Shown: piece after piece, positions 1 to 10,213 of the stretch
Layout of the letters: each line of letters opens with the position of its first letter
How positions within the stretch are numbered: position 1 is the first letter of the stretch
NCBI GenBank assembly: GCA_020854235.1
Contig: JADZFW010000018.1
Coordinates: forward strand, 1-64,000
DNA from: Flavobacteriaceae bacterium
Lineage (GTDB): Bacteria > Bacteroidota > Bacteroidia > Flavobacteriales > Flavobacteriaceae
Length of the DNA: 64,000 nucleotides
Reading direction: 5' to 3'
Made by a program: the position numbers and the translations under genes
The notes under the pieces: model-generated
Databases searched by the model: none
The model's input: only the letters and a program-made list of their open reading frames with translations
What the model was told of the DNA's origin: nothing

Positions 1-31
1 TAGATTTAATTCGTTAATTTTAAAAATTAAT

Positions 32-1597
32 ATGATGAAAAAGTTTCATTTGATTCTGTTTTTTTTGTTTTCTATTCGTATTTTTTCTCAAATAAACGTC
101 TCAACAATTCAAAGTAATATTTTCAAAGATGATTTCGGAAAATCAGATTTAGAGTTTGCCGAATCAGATGGAAAAGGAGGCGTGATATCCATTAGAAGTT
201 TTGATGGATTAAGCAAAGAAGGACTTTCTGTTAAACATTATGATTCAAATTTACAATTGATTAATGATTATACTTTGGATGTTGATGATGTACTTGTAAA
301 AGGAATGTTGGTAAAAGATAATGTTTTGAATTTAATATTGTTAAAAAAAGATAAAAAGGCTAATGAATATGTTTACAGTCTATATTCTTCTGATATTGAC
401 AATTTTAATTTCTCTTCAAAATTGTTATTTTCATTAGACGAAAAGTTTGTAAGAGAATATTTTATTGGATTTTTGTTCTTTTTTACAAATCTTTCCTACA
501 TGGACAATGATTCATTTGGAGATATAACATTTTCTGAAAATAAAAACTTTTTTGCTATTAATTTAGATATTAAAGATGAAAAGAAGAATCTTGAAGCACA
601 TAAAATATTAGTTTTTAATAGTGATTTCCAAAGAGTATATTTGTCTGATTTCAAAAAACAAATTAGTGACCGATTATTTGATTATCAAGATTTGGTAGTT
701 GATGATATAGATGGGACAGTTTATTTTATAGGCAAATCCTATGAGAATAATTCAAAATCTTCTAAAAGGAAAGGAGAAACTAATTACCACTTTGAAATTT
801 ATAAAGTAAATGAAGAAGGTCAAAAAGTTATAAGTTTTAAAAATTCAGAACAATTTGTGAATTCTGCCTATTTGTTACATCAAAATAATCAACTTTTTTG
901 TGTAGGTTTTTATTCCGAAAAAAATGATTTCAGATATAAAGGAGTTTTTCGAATGCAAATAGAGCCTGAGTCTATGTCTTTAAGTAATCAAGTCTTTTTA
1001 CCGTTTTCAGAACAATTTATGATAGATAAATATGGTGAAGTGAAGGATAAAGAACTCAGAAATATATATTTTAGAAATGTTTTTATAGATAAAAATGGTG
1101 ATATCGTTATCAATGGAGAAGAATTTATTGTTGTATCCTATTATGTCGGAGGTATGAATGGTATGCCCGGACATTGGGTTACAAAATATTATTATGATGA
1201 TATTATAGCTGTTAAAATTGGAAATGATAATAGTTTAAAGTGGGCAAGAAATATCAATAAAATCCAATTAGGTGATTTTAGATTTAATTCACATTCTTAT
1301 TTTTCATCTTTTGTAAATGGAAAGGATTACTTTTTTGTCAACCTTTCAGATAATATTAGAAAATTAAGTGATGATAGAATTGTTTTCCTTGGGAAGAAAC
1401 CTAAAAAAGCCAATTTGTACGTCATTGTTATTGATGAAAACGGGAATATGGATTATAAAAAACTTATGGATGATAGTGAAGCAGAAGTTTCATATAATGT
1501 TAAGGATGGGGTTTTTAAAGGCGTAGATAAGAATAGTGTGATTTTTCAGGGAAGAAAGGGTACCAATAAGAGATTTATAAAAGTTAATATCAATTAA
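32..1597 (+). CDS. Hypothetical secreted protein with N-terminal signal peptide
   Basis: 521-aa ORF; MMKKFHLILFFLFSIRIFSQ resembles a signal peptide; no recognised domain. Confidence 0.75.
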   Translation: MMKKFHLILFFLFSIRIFSQINVSTIQSNIFKDDFGKSDLEFAESDGKGGVISIRSFDGLSKEGLSVKHYDSNLQLINDYTLDVDDVLVKGMLVKDNVLNLILLKKDKKANEYVYSLYSSDIDNFNFSSKLLFSLDEKFVREYFIGFLFFFTNLSYMDNDSFGDITFSENKNFFAINLDIKDEKKNLEAHKILVFNSDFQRVYLSDFKKQISDRLFDYQDLVVDDIDGTVYFIGKSYENNSKSSKRKGETNYHFEIYKVNEEGQKVISFKNSEQFVNSAYLLHQNNQLFCVGFYSEKNDFRYKGVFRMQIEPESMSLSNQVFLPFSEQFMIDKYGEVKDKELRNIYFRNVFIDKNGDIVINGEEFIVVSYYVGGMNGMPGHWVTKYYYDDIIAVKIGNDNSLKWARNINKIQLGDFRFNSHSYFSSFVNGKDYFFVNLSDNIRKLSDDRIVFLGKKPKKANLYVIVIDENGNMDYKKLMDDSEAEVSYNVKDGVFKGVDKNSVIFQGRKGTNKRFIKVNIN

Positions 1598-1599
1598 TT

Positions 1600-2034
1600 T
1601 TGGAAAAATATATTTTCAGAGGTCAAGTCATCTGGGCACAAGTAGATGCCAATCAACACATGCGACATTCTGCTTATGCCGATTTTGCCGCACAAGCTAG
1701 GGTTGAATTGTTGGAACAAGTTGGCCTTTCAGCTAAAGTTTTTCAAAAGCTCATGCTAGGACCTATTTTGTTGAGAGAAGAATTGGTGTATTACAAAGAA
1801 GTAAATCTGAGTGAAAAAATTAGTGTCACCTGTGAAATGACTCGATGTAAAGCCGATGCTTCCCGATGGAGTATCCGTAGTGAGCTTTTCAGAGAAGATG
1901 GAATCAAAGCGGCCGTAATTCAAGTAGATGGCGCTTGGATGGATGTTGTGAAAAGAAAAATGACAGGATTGGAGGGCGAACTGTTGGAATTATTTATGAG
2001 CGCCCCAAAAAGTAAAGATTTTATAATAGAATAA
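1600..2034 (+). CDS. Acyl-CoA thioesterase, 4HBT/hotdog family
   Basis: 144 aa; hotdog-like WAQVDANQHMRHSAYADFAAQARVELLE; TTG start. Confidence 0.8.
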   Translation: MEKYIFRGQVIWAQVDANQHMRHSAYADFAAQARVELLEQVGLSAKVFQKLMLGPILLREELVYYKEVNLSEKISVTCEMTRCKADASRWSIRSELFREDGIKAAVIQVDGAWMDVVKRKMTGLEGELLELFMSAPKSKDFIIE

Positions 2035-2073
2035 ACGATACTATCGTTTACTTCAAACTAAATTACAAAGCGT

Positions 2074-2988
2074 ATGCAACCCCTATCGGGCGACAAGAAA
2101 ATATATATTATCAGCTTGAGTATGATTGGTCTGGCAGCTGCCTTATGGGGGCTGGATGGCGTGGTTTTAACGCCCAGATTAAACAATCTGCATGTTTTTT
2201 TAGTGGTTTTTCTACTCCACGCATTACCTTTTCTTGTGATGAATTTCGTGCTGTTTAAACACTATAAAGAATTGAAAAAATTGGATACCAAAGCGTTGTA
2301 TTCCTTAGTATGGGTCAGTGTTTTTGGTGGAGCTTTGGGTACGATAGCCATTGTGTATGCCCTTTTTATCGTCAATTTTCAACAACTTTCAGTAGTTGTG
2401 TTGTTGCAAAAATTCCAACCGGTTTTTGCCATTTTATTGGCAACGATTTTGTTAAAGGAAAAATTGAGTAAAAATTTCCTAGCTTGGGGAATTGTTGCAG
2501 TGTTGGGTGGCTATTTACTTACCTTTGGATTTCATTTACCTTATTTGACTGAGGGTAATCATACCGCTCAAGCAGCCTTATTATCTTTATTAGCCTCTTT
2601 TTCCTTTGCTAGTTCCACTGTATTTAGCAAAAACTTATTGGATAAAGTCAATTATATTTCGGCTACTTTTTTCCGTTACGGTTTGACTGCTATCTTAATG
2701 TTATTCGTTGTCTTGATTTCAGGACATTTGATGGAAGTCAGACAAGTTACGGAAACCAATTGGTGGGTACTGGCGATTATCTCGGTTACAACAGGTACCG
2801 GAGCGATTTTGTTATACTACTACGGATTGAAACACGTCAAAGCCAGTCATTCGACCCTAATGGAATTGTTTTTCCCGATTACGACTATTGTATTGGATTA
2901 TTTTGTGAACGGAGTGATGTTATCACCTATTCAATGGATTTCTGCCAGTGTGATGGTGTTTGCGATTTTAAAAGCTAGCGCGAAGTAG
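2074..2988 (+). CDS. EamA/DMT family transporter
   Basis: 304-aa, ~10 hydrophobic segments; EamA-type motifs (LLQKFQPVFAILLATILLKEKLS). Confidence 0.8.
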   Translation: MQPLSGDKKIYIISLSMIGLAAALWGLDGVVLTPRLNNLHVFLVVFLLHALPFLVMNFVLFKHYKELKKLDTKALYSLVWVSVFGGALGTIAIVYALFIVNFQQLSVVVLLQKFQPVFAILLATILLKEKLSKNFLAWGIVAVLGGYLLTFGFHLPYLTEGNHTAQAALLSLLASFSFASSTVFSKNLLDKVNYISATFFRYGLTAILMLFVVLISGHLMEVRQVTETNWWVLAIISVTTGTGAILLYYYGLKHVKASHSTLMELFFPITTIVLDYFVNGVMLSPIQWISASVMVFAILKASAK

Positions 2989-3117
2989 TAAGTGATGGGT
3001 GATGGGTGATGGATGTTGGATGATGTTTATACTTTTAATTTTTTACTTCGGGCCAAACATTTTCTAATTTTTTTAAATTTGAATACTTTTGGAAGAAATT
3101 GGAATAATGATTATTAT

Positions 3118-3135
3118 TGCATAAATTATTATGCA
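3118..3135. repeat. 18-bp perfect inverted repeat TGCATAA-ATTA-TTATGCA
   Basis: Read directly; lies just upstream of the four-helix-bundle gene start. Confidence 0.7.
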
Positions 3136-3151
3136 TTTAACAACTTACGCT

Positions 3152-3505
3152 ATGAGTTTTAAATTTGAAAAATTGAAAATATGGCATCTAGCTATGGATT
3201 TTGGGGAAGATATTAATATATTGATTGAATTATTTCCAAAAAAGGAAATGTATAATTTATCTTCTCAAATTTTAAGAGCAGCAGACTCCATTGCTTTAAA
3301 TATTTTAGAAGGTTCCATTGAACAATCAAATCCGGAATTTTCTAGATTTTTAAACTATTCAATTCGTTCTGTATCAGAAGTTGTTACTTGTTTATATAAA
3401 GCGAAAAGAAGAAATTATATTGATGAGGAATTGTTTATAAAATATTATAACAAATCGTTTGAGATTATGAATAAAACTATAGCTTTTAAAAACAAACTTA
3501 GATAA
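3152..3505 (+). CDS. Four helix bundle protein (S23/TIGR02436-like, Avd-related fold)
   Basis: MSFKFEKLKIWHLAMDFGEDINILIELFPKKEMYNLSSQILRAADSIALNILEGS is the family signature; internal ATG preferred. Confidence 0.85.
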   Translation: MSFKFEKLKIWHLAMDFGEDINILIELFPKKEMYNLSSQILRAADSIALNILEGSIEQSNPEFSRFLNYSIRSVSEVVTCLYKAKRRNYIDEELFIKYYNKSFEIMNKTIAFKNKLR

Positions 3506-3655
3506 TGAGTGTAAGGTAATGGGAGTACAAAAACACCCTGTAACCTACATCTAGCACCCAGTATATCAAAATTTTTTTTACTTTTGATGTCAATCCAAGA
3601 CCCCACATCCAACACCCAGCACCCAGCATCCAACATCCTACATTTAACCCAACCC

Positions 3656-4333
3656 ATGATTAAAAAAGTCATCATCCTTAATTTAGAAACCACAACAAAG
3701 AACTGCTCGGTAGCGGTTTCAGCCAATGGGCAACTATTGGCATTGAAAGAAATCAATGAAGGATCTTATGCACATGCCGAGTTTCTCAATCCATTCGTGG
3801 AAAAAGTTTTACAAACAGCCGGTTTGCAATTTTCTGATATATCGGCTATTGCGATTAGTAAAGGTCCTGGTTCTTATACGGGGTTACGTATTGGAGTTTC
3901 GGCAGCCAAGGGTTTGTGTTTTTCGCTGGACATTCCATTGATTGCCATAGAGACATTGGAAATTATTGCTAAAAGTATTCAGATTTCACAAGGGTTTATC
4001 GTTCCCATGCTGGATGCTCGCCGGATGGAAGTGTATCGGGCAATTTATGATGCCCAATACAACGTAATCCATCCTACCGATGCCGTAGTAATTTCTTCTG
4101 ATACTTTTGATGCGTTATTGGAAATGGGCGAAGTTCATTTTGTGGGTGATGCAGTTGAAAAGGTCAAACCTTTGATTGGACATCCGAATGCCGTATTTCA
4201 TGAAAATACTTTTCCTTCAGCCCAAGATTTGTGTGTACCAGCCTACCAACGTTTTTTGGAAAACGCCTTTGAAGATGTCGCTTATTTCGAACCTTATTAT
4301 TTAAAAGATTTTATTGCAGTAAAGAAATTGTAG
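3656..4333 (+). CDS. tsaB: tRNA threonylcarbamoyladenosine biosynthesis protein TsaB
   Basis: MIKKVIILNLETTTKNCSVAVSANG...ISKGPGSYTGLRIGVSAAKGLCF; start at ATG 3656. Confidence 0.9.
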   Translation: MIKKVIILNLETTTKNCSVAVSANGQLLALKEINEGSYAHAEFLNPFVEKVLQTAGLQFSDISAIAISKGPGSYTGLRIGVSAAKGLCFSLDIPLIAIETLEIIAKSIQISQGFIVPMLDARRMEVYRAIYDAQYNVIHPTDAVVISSDTFDALLEMGEVHFVGDAVEKVKPLIGHPNAVFHENTFPSAQDLCVPAYQRFLENAFEDVAYFEPYYLKDFIAVKKL

Positions 4334-4350
4334 GGAATCTTTAGAAATTC

Positions 4351-6567
4351 CTAAAACCAATACCCCAACTTTACCGAAAATACATTATTTTTCAACTCAG
4401 GTGAACGTGAATAAGTTATTTGCAAAGGTCCGGCTATGGAATTGATGCCGTAAAAAAGTGCAAATCCGGTTTTCGTATGTTCGGCAAATTCGATGTGTTC
4501 CAAAAAGTTTTCATCGGTTCGTCCGATGTTGCCGGTAAAACCTAAGAAGTGATTTTTAGTCCATTCAAAGCGTAAAGTTGCAGCACTTTTCAAGTAAGAT
4601 GAATGACCCATGGCGGCAAATGGATAGCCATAAAAAGTGATATAATTGCACAAAGCATTGTCATTGGTACCTCCCAAATGGAAATCCAAAAACGGATTTT
4701 CATTCTTGGAAAAACTCAAGCCACCTTCTGTTTGCAATTGGAGAAACCATTTTTTAGCCAATGGTAGCGCGTAACCCAAACTGGCTTTACCTTGTAAAAA
4801 AGGTTGAAAATCAACGTCGTCGCTCGATGAAGTCATATGCCATTTTCCGGATAAATCCATGTAGAAACCGCTTTTGGGAAACATGCGGTTGTTATAATTG
4901 TCAAATTTGAAATAAGTATATAAATTGGTAAAATGGGCATTTTCATAGGTTTCAATAATGGCTTGCGGATTGGTGTTTTCAGTCTTTAAATACTGGTGTT
5001 CACCTCCAAATCCCCAAGCAAAATTATCGCGATATACATATTGAAAATTCAATCGGTTGGACAAATTCAAATACTGCATGCGGGTATAATTCATCGTTGG
5101 GTCAAAAGTGGAAAATGCTTCAGTAAATTCGGTTTCAAAGTCAAACTTTTGCAATACCGACTGTAAACCTACACTGAGGTGGGCTCCATTGTCCCGTAAA
5201 TATTGAATGTTGTATCTGAAATTTTCTCCAATCACCACATCGGCAGAGAGGAAATCGTTGCCAAATAGAATCTGACGATCGGTCCAATTGAGCAACACGC
5301 CGGCTTTAAACAAATCGTCGTAATGGGCTCCTATTTGCAAGAAACTTTTGATGTCACTTTCGGTCAGCGTTATGAAAATACTGCCTTCGTCTTGATTGAG
5401 AACTACTTTGTGTTCGATTTGGGTGAAATTCCCGGTTGCCCACAAACGGTTGATGCCATTGAATAAATCTTCAAAAGTGATGTGTTTCCCTTTTTTGAGT
5501 TGCAATTTTTCAATGAGATAACCGTATTGATAATGTTTGCTTCCCGAAAACCGGATTTCTTTGATTGTAAAATCATTTCTAATTTCCACTTGGGGACGAA
5601 CGGCCTTGTGATGATCGGATTGTAGTGTTTTCAAGGCTTTCAAAGCTTCTATTTGAAGTATAGCTGTATCATAACCGAATTGGATGATTTCTTGAGCTTT
5701 CTCAAATGAAAAAGTAGTGAATCGGGTCTCGTCCAAAGGATTGATGTAGATATCGGTCAAATCTTTTTTAGCCAATATATCATCGTTGACCATTTGATAA
5801 CTCACCATTTGCTCCATGATTTTCAACACCGATTGCAAGTCTTCTTTTTTGTACAAGGTATTGGAACTCACATCCACTCCGATGATGAATTCGGCTCCCA
5901 TTTTACGAACTTCTTTCACCGGAAAATTGTTGACCAATCCACCATCGACAAGCCATTTGCCATCAATCTCAATAGGCTTGACCACTGTTGGAAAAGCCGC
6001 ACTGGCACGGATACTTTGAGCCAAATTCCCTTTGTTCAATACCACTTGTTCACCTTTTTCCAAATCGGTTGCAATACATAAAAAAGGGATGGGCAAAGCA
6101 TTGAAATCTGTAACCGTACTGACGTGTTGCAAGTACTTGGACAATTGGTTCATCACATTTTGACCATTGGTCCATCCCGAAGGCAAGGTGATTTTATTGT
6201 TTACAACAGGCAATTTAACTGCGTATTTGTCATCGTTTTCCTTTTGAAAGAAGGGTTTGTCGGGACGTGTGATTTCGGCATCCATGTATTTGTCAAATCC
6301 CAACGCCATGACGATTTGCTCAATTTCAACAGCAGAATATCCCGAAGCATACATGGATCCCACAATCGAGCCCATACTGGTCCCACCAATGTAATCGATT
6401 TGAATACCTTGTTCCTCCAAAGCTTTTAAAACTCCGATATGGGCAAAACCTTTAGCTCCGCCACCACTGAGTACAAGCCCTACTTTGAGGTCTTTCAGTG
6501 ATTCGGTTTGGGCATAGAAAGGGTAGGTGAGTAGAAAAACGAATAGGATGGGAGCAAATTTTTTCAT
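4351..6567 (-). CDS. Patatin-like phospholipase with C-terminal Omp85/BamA-like barrel
   Basis: GLVLSGGGAKGFAHIGVLKALEE, GTSMG, DGGLVNNFPV; POTRA-like and barrel C-terminal region. Confidence 0.88.
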   Translation of the reverse strand: MKKFAPILFVFLLTYPFYAQTESLKDLKVGLVLSGGGAKGFAHIGVLKALEEQGIQIDYIGGTSMGSIVGSMYASGYSAVEIEQIVMALGFDKYMDAEITRPDKPFFQKENDDKYAVKLPVVNNKITLPSGWTNGQNVMNQLSKYLQHVSTVTDFNALPIPFLCIATDLEKGEQVVLNKGNLAQSIRASAAFPTVVKPIEIDGKWLVDGGLVNNFPVKEVRKMGAEFIIGVDVSSNTLYKKEDLQSVLKIMEQMVSYQMVNDDILAKKDLTDIYINPLDETRFTTFSFEKAQEIIQFGYDTAILQIEALKALKTLQSDHHKAVRPQVEIRNDFTIKEIRFSGSKHYQYGYLIEKLQLKKGKHITFEDLFNGINRLWATGNFTQIEHKVVLNQDEGSIFITLTESDIKSFLQIGAHYDDLFKAGVLLNWTDRQILFGNDFLSADVVIGENFRYNIQYLRDNGAHLSVGLQSVLQKFDFETEFTEAFSTFDPTMNYTRMQYLNLSNRLNFQYVYRDNFAWGFGGEHQYLKTENTNPQAIIETYENAHFTNLYTYFKFDNYNNRMFPKSGFYMDLSGKWHMTSSSDDVDFQPFLQGKASLGYALPLAKKWFLQLQTEGGLSFSKNENPFLDFHLGGTNDNALCNYITFYGYPFAAMGHSSYLKSAATLRFEWTKNHFLGFTGNIGRTDENFLEHIEFAEHTKTGFALFYGINSIAGPLQITYSRSPELKNNVFSVKLGYWF

Positions 6568-6608
6568 GGGAAATGGGATTTAATATAAGTCATCCGAAGA
6601 CTCTGTTA

Positions 6609-6641
6609 AGTCATCCGATAAATTGAAGTTATCGGATGACT
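6609..6641. promoter_or_regulatory. Perfect 13-bp-arm hairpin AGTCATCCGATAA-ATTGAAG-TTATCGGATGACT
   Basis: Read directly; a third arm copy (AAGTCATCCGA) occurs at about 6586-6597. Confidence 0.75.
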
Positions 6642-6778
6642 CCACAAAGTTAGGTTTAAACTAATGCTTTGTCAATGATTTGTTCAATAAATTGTAAAAC
6701 TTATAGAACAAATCAATAGATATCCACTTTGACATTTTTCAGCCCTTTAGTCTTTCTACCTTTCTGTAATTCAAAATC

Positions 6779-9700
6779 TTAGTGAATATAACCTCTGTTA
6801 AACCATTTCTTTCCTTTTTCCAATGAAATCAAGAAAAATACAGGAACAACTATCAAGGTCAATATGGTTCCAAAGAATAATCCATATATCATAGTCCAAG
6901 AAAGTGGACCCCAAAATGAAACGGAATCACCACCAAAAAAGATATGTGGATTAAATTCGGTAAATAGTTTGGCAAAGTCAATATTCAACCCTACTGCCAA
7001 CGGAATCAATCCCAAAATTGCAGCTATTGCCGTCAAGATTACTGGTGTCATTCTCGCTTTTCCGGCTTCCATTATAGCGTCGTGAGGACTTAACCCTTCT
7101 TTGAGTTTGACATCAGCAAATTCAATCAACAAAATACCGTTTCTAACTACTATACCACCTAAAGCAACAACACCAACACCCACCATTACGATGGAGACTT
7201 CAATACCAAATATGGCAATTCCAAAGAAAACCCCAATTAAAGCCAAAACGATTTCACTCATAATGATAGTTGTTCTACGGAAAGAATTGAATTGAATCAT
7301 GATGATGATAAACATCAAGGCAATTGAAATCAAGAAAGCATTACCAAGAAAAGCAGCAGTTTCTTTTTGTTCTTCTTGTTCACCACCCATTTTAACAGAG
7401 ATTTGATCCGATTTTTGGAAATTGTTGATTTCAGATTGAATTTGATTGACAACTTCATTCGGATTGTAACCCGTAATAACGTCACTACTCAGCGTAATGA
7501 TGCGTTTTCCATCTTTACGTTTGATACCTCCATAAGTGGTTTGATATTCCATATCGATAAAGGCACTAAGCGGTACTTCGCGTACCATTCCACCTTTACC
7601 CATATCACGGTAGATGATGGACATGTTTTTCAAAATGTCAACATTCGATTTTTGTTCGTCTTTTACCCTAAGATTGATGGGATAGTCTTCATTGGCATCT
7701 CTGAAACGGGAGATTTCTTTACCATAAACAGCTGTACGCAATGCCATTGCCACCTGTCCGGTGCTGATACCTTCCCGATTGATGCGTTCGCGATTCAAAT
7801 TGAATAATAATTCTGGTTTATCGGATTGGAAATCGGAACGTAATTCGGCAACTCCACCGATGTTTTTACTTATGATAAAACGTTTTAACCTTTCTGAAGT
7901 AGCAATTAAACTATCCAAATTGTCACCAGTAATGTCAATAACAATGGGTTTGGCAGTTGGTGGGCCACCTTGTTCTTTATTGACCGTAATCTCTGCACCG
8001 GGAACATCTTGAATGGCTTTTCTTACTTTTTCCAATAGTACAGTAGTGGATTTTCCATTGCGTTCGGCAAATTTTACGAAAGCTATGGTTATTTTTCCTT
8101 TGTTGGGAAAATTACCAATTTCATAACTCCGAGGATCAGTTGCACCAATGGTAACGTTGGAAATAATTGAGGAAACCAACTTATCGGGATCTTGATTGGT
8201 TTTGGGATCAATTTCCAAGGCATTATACACTTTATTTTCAATCCCTTTTAATACTTCATTGGTATATTTTTGATCTACTCCTACAGGTAAATTCAAATAT
8301 ACATAAGCAAAATTGGGTTCAGAATCAGGGAAAAATACAACTTTAGGTTTGCGAATTCCCAAGGCTACAAAAGATAATAAAAACAAACCAAAGACACTGA
8401 ATGTGATGGTTTTTTTATGTCTCAAACTCCAATCCAAACTACGGATGTAAAATCCGGTAAATTTGGGCCAAATATTATCTTGGAAATATAAAGTGAGTTT
8501 GTTGAGATAAAACTTTTTAAGCAACAACATCAAATAAACAAAGATGGAAAAAGTTCCCAAGCCTATATTTCCGGTGGCTAGGAATGTCAATGCCAACAAT
8601 CCAAATACAATACTCAAAATAGTCGTTCCTCTGGTCCATTTGTCACTTTCGTGCAATTCCTCATCATGGGTTTTCATAAAATCGATGGCAAACACCGGAT
8701 TGATGATATAAGCTACAACTAATGAAGCTAGTAAAGTAATTATTAATGTAATGGGTAGGAAAAACATAAATTTTCCAATAACTCCTCCCCAAAAAGCCAA
8801 AGGAACAAATGGCATCAAAGTAGTTACCGTTCCTGAAAGAACAGGTAAAAATACTTCGTGTGTTGCTTTTAAAGCAGCCTCTTTAATAGGCACTTTACCA
8901 TTATCAAATATACGGTGCGTATTTTCAATAACTACGATGGCATCATCTACAACAATTCCTAAAGCAAGTAAAAAGGCAAACAACACAATCATATTCATGG
9001 TAAATCCTATCGTTGGAAATACTATCAGAGCCAAGGCAACCGATAATGGAACCGACATGGCTACGAAGAATGCATTATTAGCACCCATGAAGAAGGTGAG
9101 AATAACGGTAACCAATAAGAATCCAATTACAATGGTGTTGATTAAATCGTGTAAAGTGGTTCGTGTTCGCTCCGATTGATCACCGGTAATCGTGATTTGT
9201 AAATCTTTTGGAAAATCTTCTTTTTGCATTTTTTCGGTCAATGCAAAAATTTTATCACTAGCATTGATGAGATTTTCTCCGGCAGCTTTTACAATATTAA
9301 GTGTAATAACGTTTTTTCCATACAGACGAGCAAAGCTCTCTTGTTCTACATAACCGTTGACAACCGTGGCAATATCTCCCAATCGGACGCTTTTACCATG
9401 TGGATTATTGACCATGATGTCTGCAATCTCTTCGGCATCTCTGAATTCTTTCTTGATACTCAATTGACGTTTCTCATCATTGAGGTCAACTGTACCGGCA
9501 GTAACATTTAAGTTTTCATATTTGATGGCCATTTCGATATCAGAAAAAGAAATACTGGCCGCTTGCATTTTGAATAAATCGACGGCAATTTCGATTTCTT
9601 TTTCGGGTGCACCAACAATATCTACTCTTTTGATTTCTTTAATACCTTCAATTTGGTCTTCCATTTTTTCGGCAAACTCTTTTAATTTGTCGAAATCATA

Positions 9701-10165
9701 ATTACCCGAAATATTCAAGTATAAAATAGGAATTTCAGATACATCGATGTCGGTAATGGTAGGTTCAGTGGGTAAATCGGTAGGAAGATCCGTTTTGGCT
9801 TTATCAACGGCATCTTTTACATCTTGTTTGGCTTTGTCAACCTCAACATCTGTACGAAACTCGGCAATAATGACCGAAAAATCCTGAAAAGAATTACTGG
9901 TTACTTTTTTGAGCCCGCTCAAATTTTTAAGCTGATCTTCAATAGGTTTGGTAACCAAATTTTCCATATTTTCGGGAGAAGTACCCGGATAAATGGTTTG
10001 TACAATGATTTGAGGCATTTTAATTTCAGGAAAGTTTTCTTTTGGAATACTATTGTATTGAAACACCCCGAAAATCAACAATAAGCCGGTAAATAAATAG
10101 ATGGCTGTTTTATTGTTGATAGGCCATTTGGCGGGATTCAATCCATTGGATTTTTGATGACTCAT
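6779..10165 (-). CDS. Efflux RND transporter permease (AcrB/HAE1-like)
   Basis: 1128 aa; N-terminal YSIPKENFPEIKMPQIIVQTIYPGTSPENMENLVTKPIE; RND membrane motifs. Confidence 0.93.
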   Translation of the reverse strand: MSHQKSNGLNPAKWPINNKTAIYLFTGLLLIFGVFQYNSIPKENFPEIKMPQIIVQTIYPGTSPENMENLVTKPIEDQLKNLSGLKKVTSNSFQDFSVIIAEFRTDVEVDKAKQDVKDAVDKAKTDLPTDLPTEPTITDIDVSEIPILYLNISGNYDFDKLKEFAEKMEDQIEGIKEIKRVDIVGAPEKEIEIAVDLFKMQAASISFSDIEMAIKYENLNVTAGTVDLNDEKRQLSIKKEFRDAEEIADIMVNNPHGKSVRLGDIATVVNGYVEQESFARLYGKNVITLNIVKAAGENLINASDKIFALTEKMQKEDFPKDLQITITGDQSERTRTTLHDLINTIVIGFLLVTVILTFFMGANNAFFVAMSVPLSVALALIVFPTIGFTMNMIVLFAFLLALGIVVDDAIVVIENTHRIFDNGKVPIKEAALKATHEVFLPVLSGTVTTLMPFVPLAFWGGVIGKFMFFLPITLIITLLASLVVAYIINPVFAIDFMKTHDEELHESDKWTRGTTILSIVFGLLALTFLATGNIGLGTFSIFVYLMLLLKKFYLNKLTLYFQDNIWPKFTGFYIRSLDWSLRHKKTITFSVFGLFLLSFVALGIRKPKVVFFPDSEPNFAYVYLNLPVGVDQKYTNEVLKGIENKVYNALEIDPKTNQDPDKLVSSIISNVTIGATDPRSYEIGNFPNKGKITIAFVKFAERNGKSTTVLLEKVRKAIQDVPGAEITVNKEQGGPPTAKPIVIDITGDNLDSLIATSERLKRFIISKNIGGVAELRSDFQSDKPELLFNLNRERINREGISTGQVAMALRTAVYGKEISRFRDANEDYPINLRVKDEQKSNVDILKNMSIIYRDMGKGGMVREVPLSAFIDMEYQTTYGGIKRKDGKRIITLSSDVITGYNPNEVVNQIQSEINNFQKSDQISVKMGGEQEEQKETAAFLGNAFLISIALMFIIIMIQFNSFRRTTIIMSEIVLALIGVFFGIAIFGIEVSIVMVGVGVVALGGIVVRNGILLIEFADVKLKEGLSPHDAIMEAGKARMTPVILTAIAAILGLIPLAVGLNIDFAKLFTEFNPHIFFGGDSVSFWGPLSWTMIYGLFFGTILTLIVVPVFFLISLEKGKKWFNRGYIH

Positions 10166-10213
10166 AATAAGTTAGAAGTTAAAAGTTAAATGTGAAAAGT
10201 TAGAGATTGTCAA

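Noticed and set aside
3131-3505. Full diversity-generating retroelement at the four-helix-bundle gene
   Set aside because: The protein is Avd-like in fold family, but no reverse transcriptase or TR/VR pair was seen.
3445-3756. 103-aa minus-strand ORF containing MLDAGCWVLDVGSW
   Set aside because: It is the translation of the CATCCAACACCCAGC simple repeats, antisense to the tsaB start and the four-helix-bundle gene end.
4351-6567. Patatin-barrel protein as a novel fusion
   Set aside because: Patatin plus Omp85-like barrel is a known type (PlpD-like, common in Bacteroidota).
8751-9179. Antisense ORFs over the RND permease (for example 142 and 146 aa)
   Set aside because: Shadow ORFs on the opposite strand of a strongly conserved gene; low-complexity translations with no domain.
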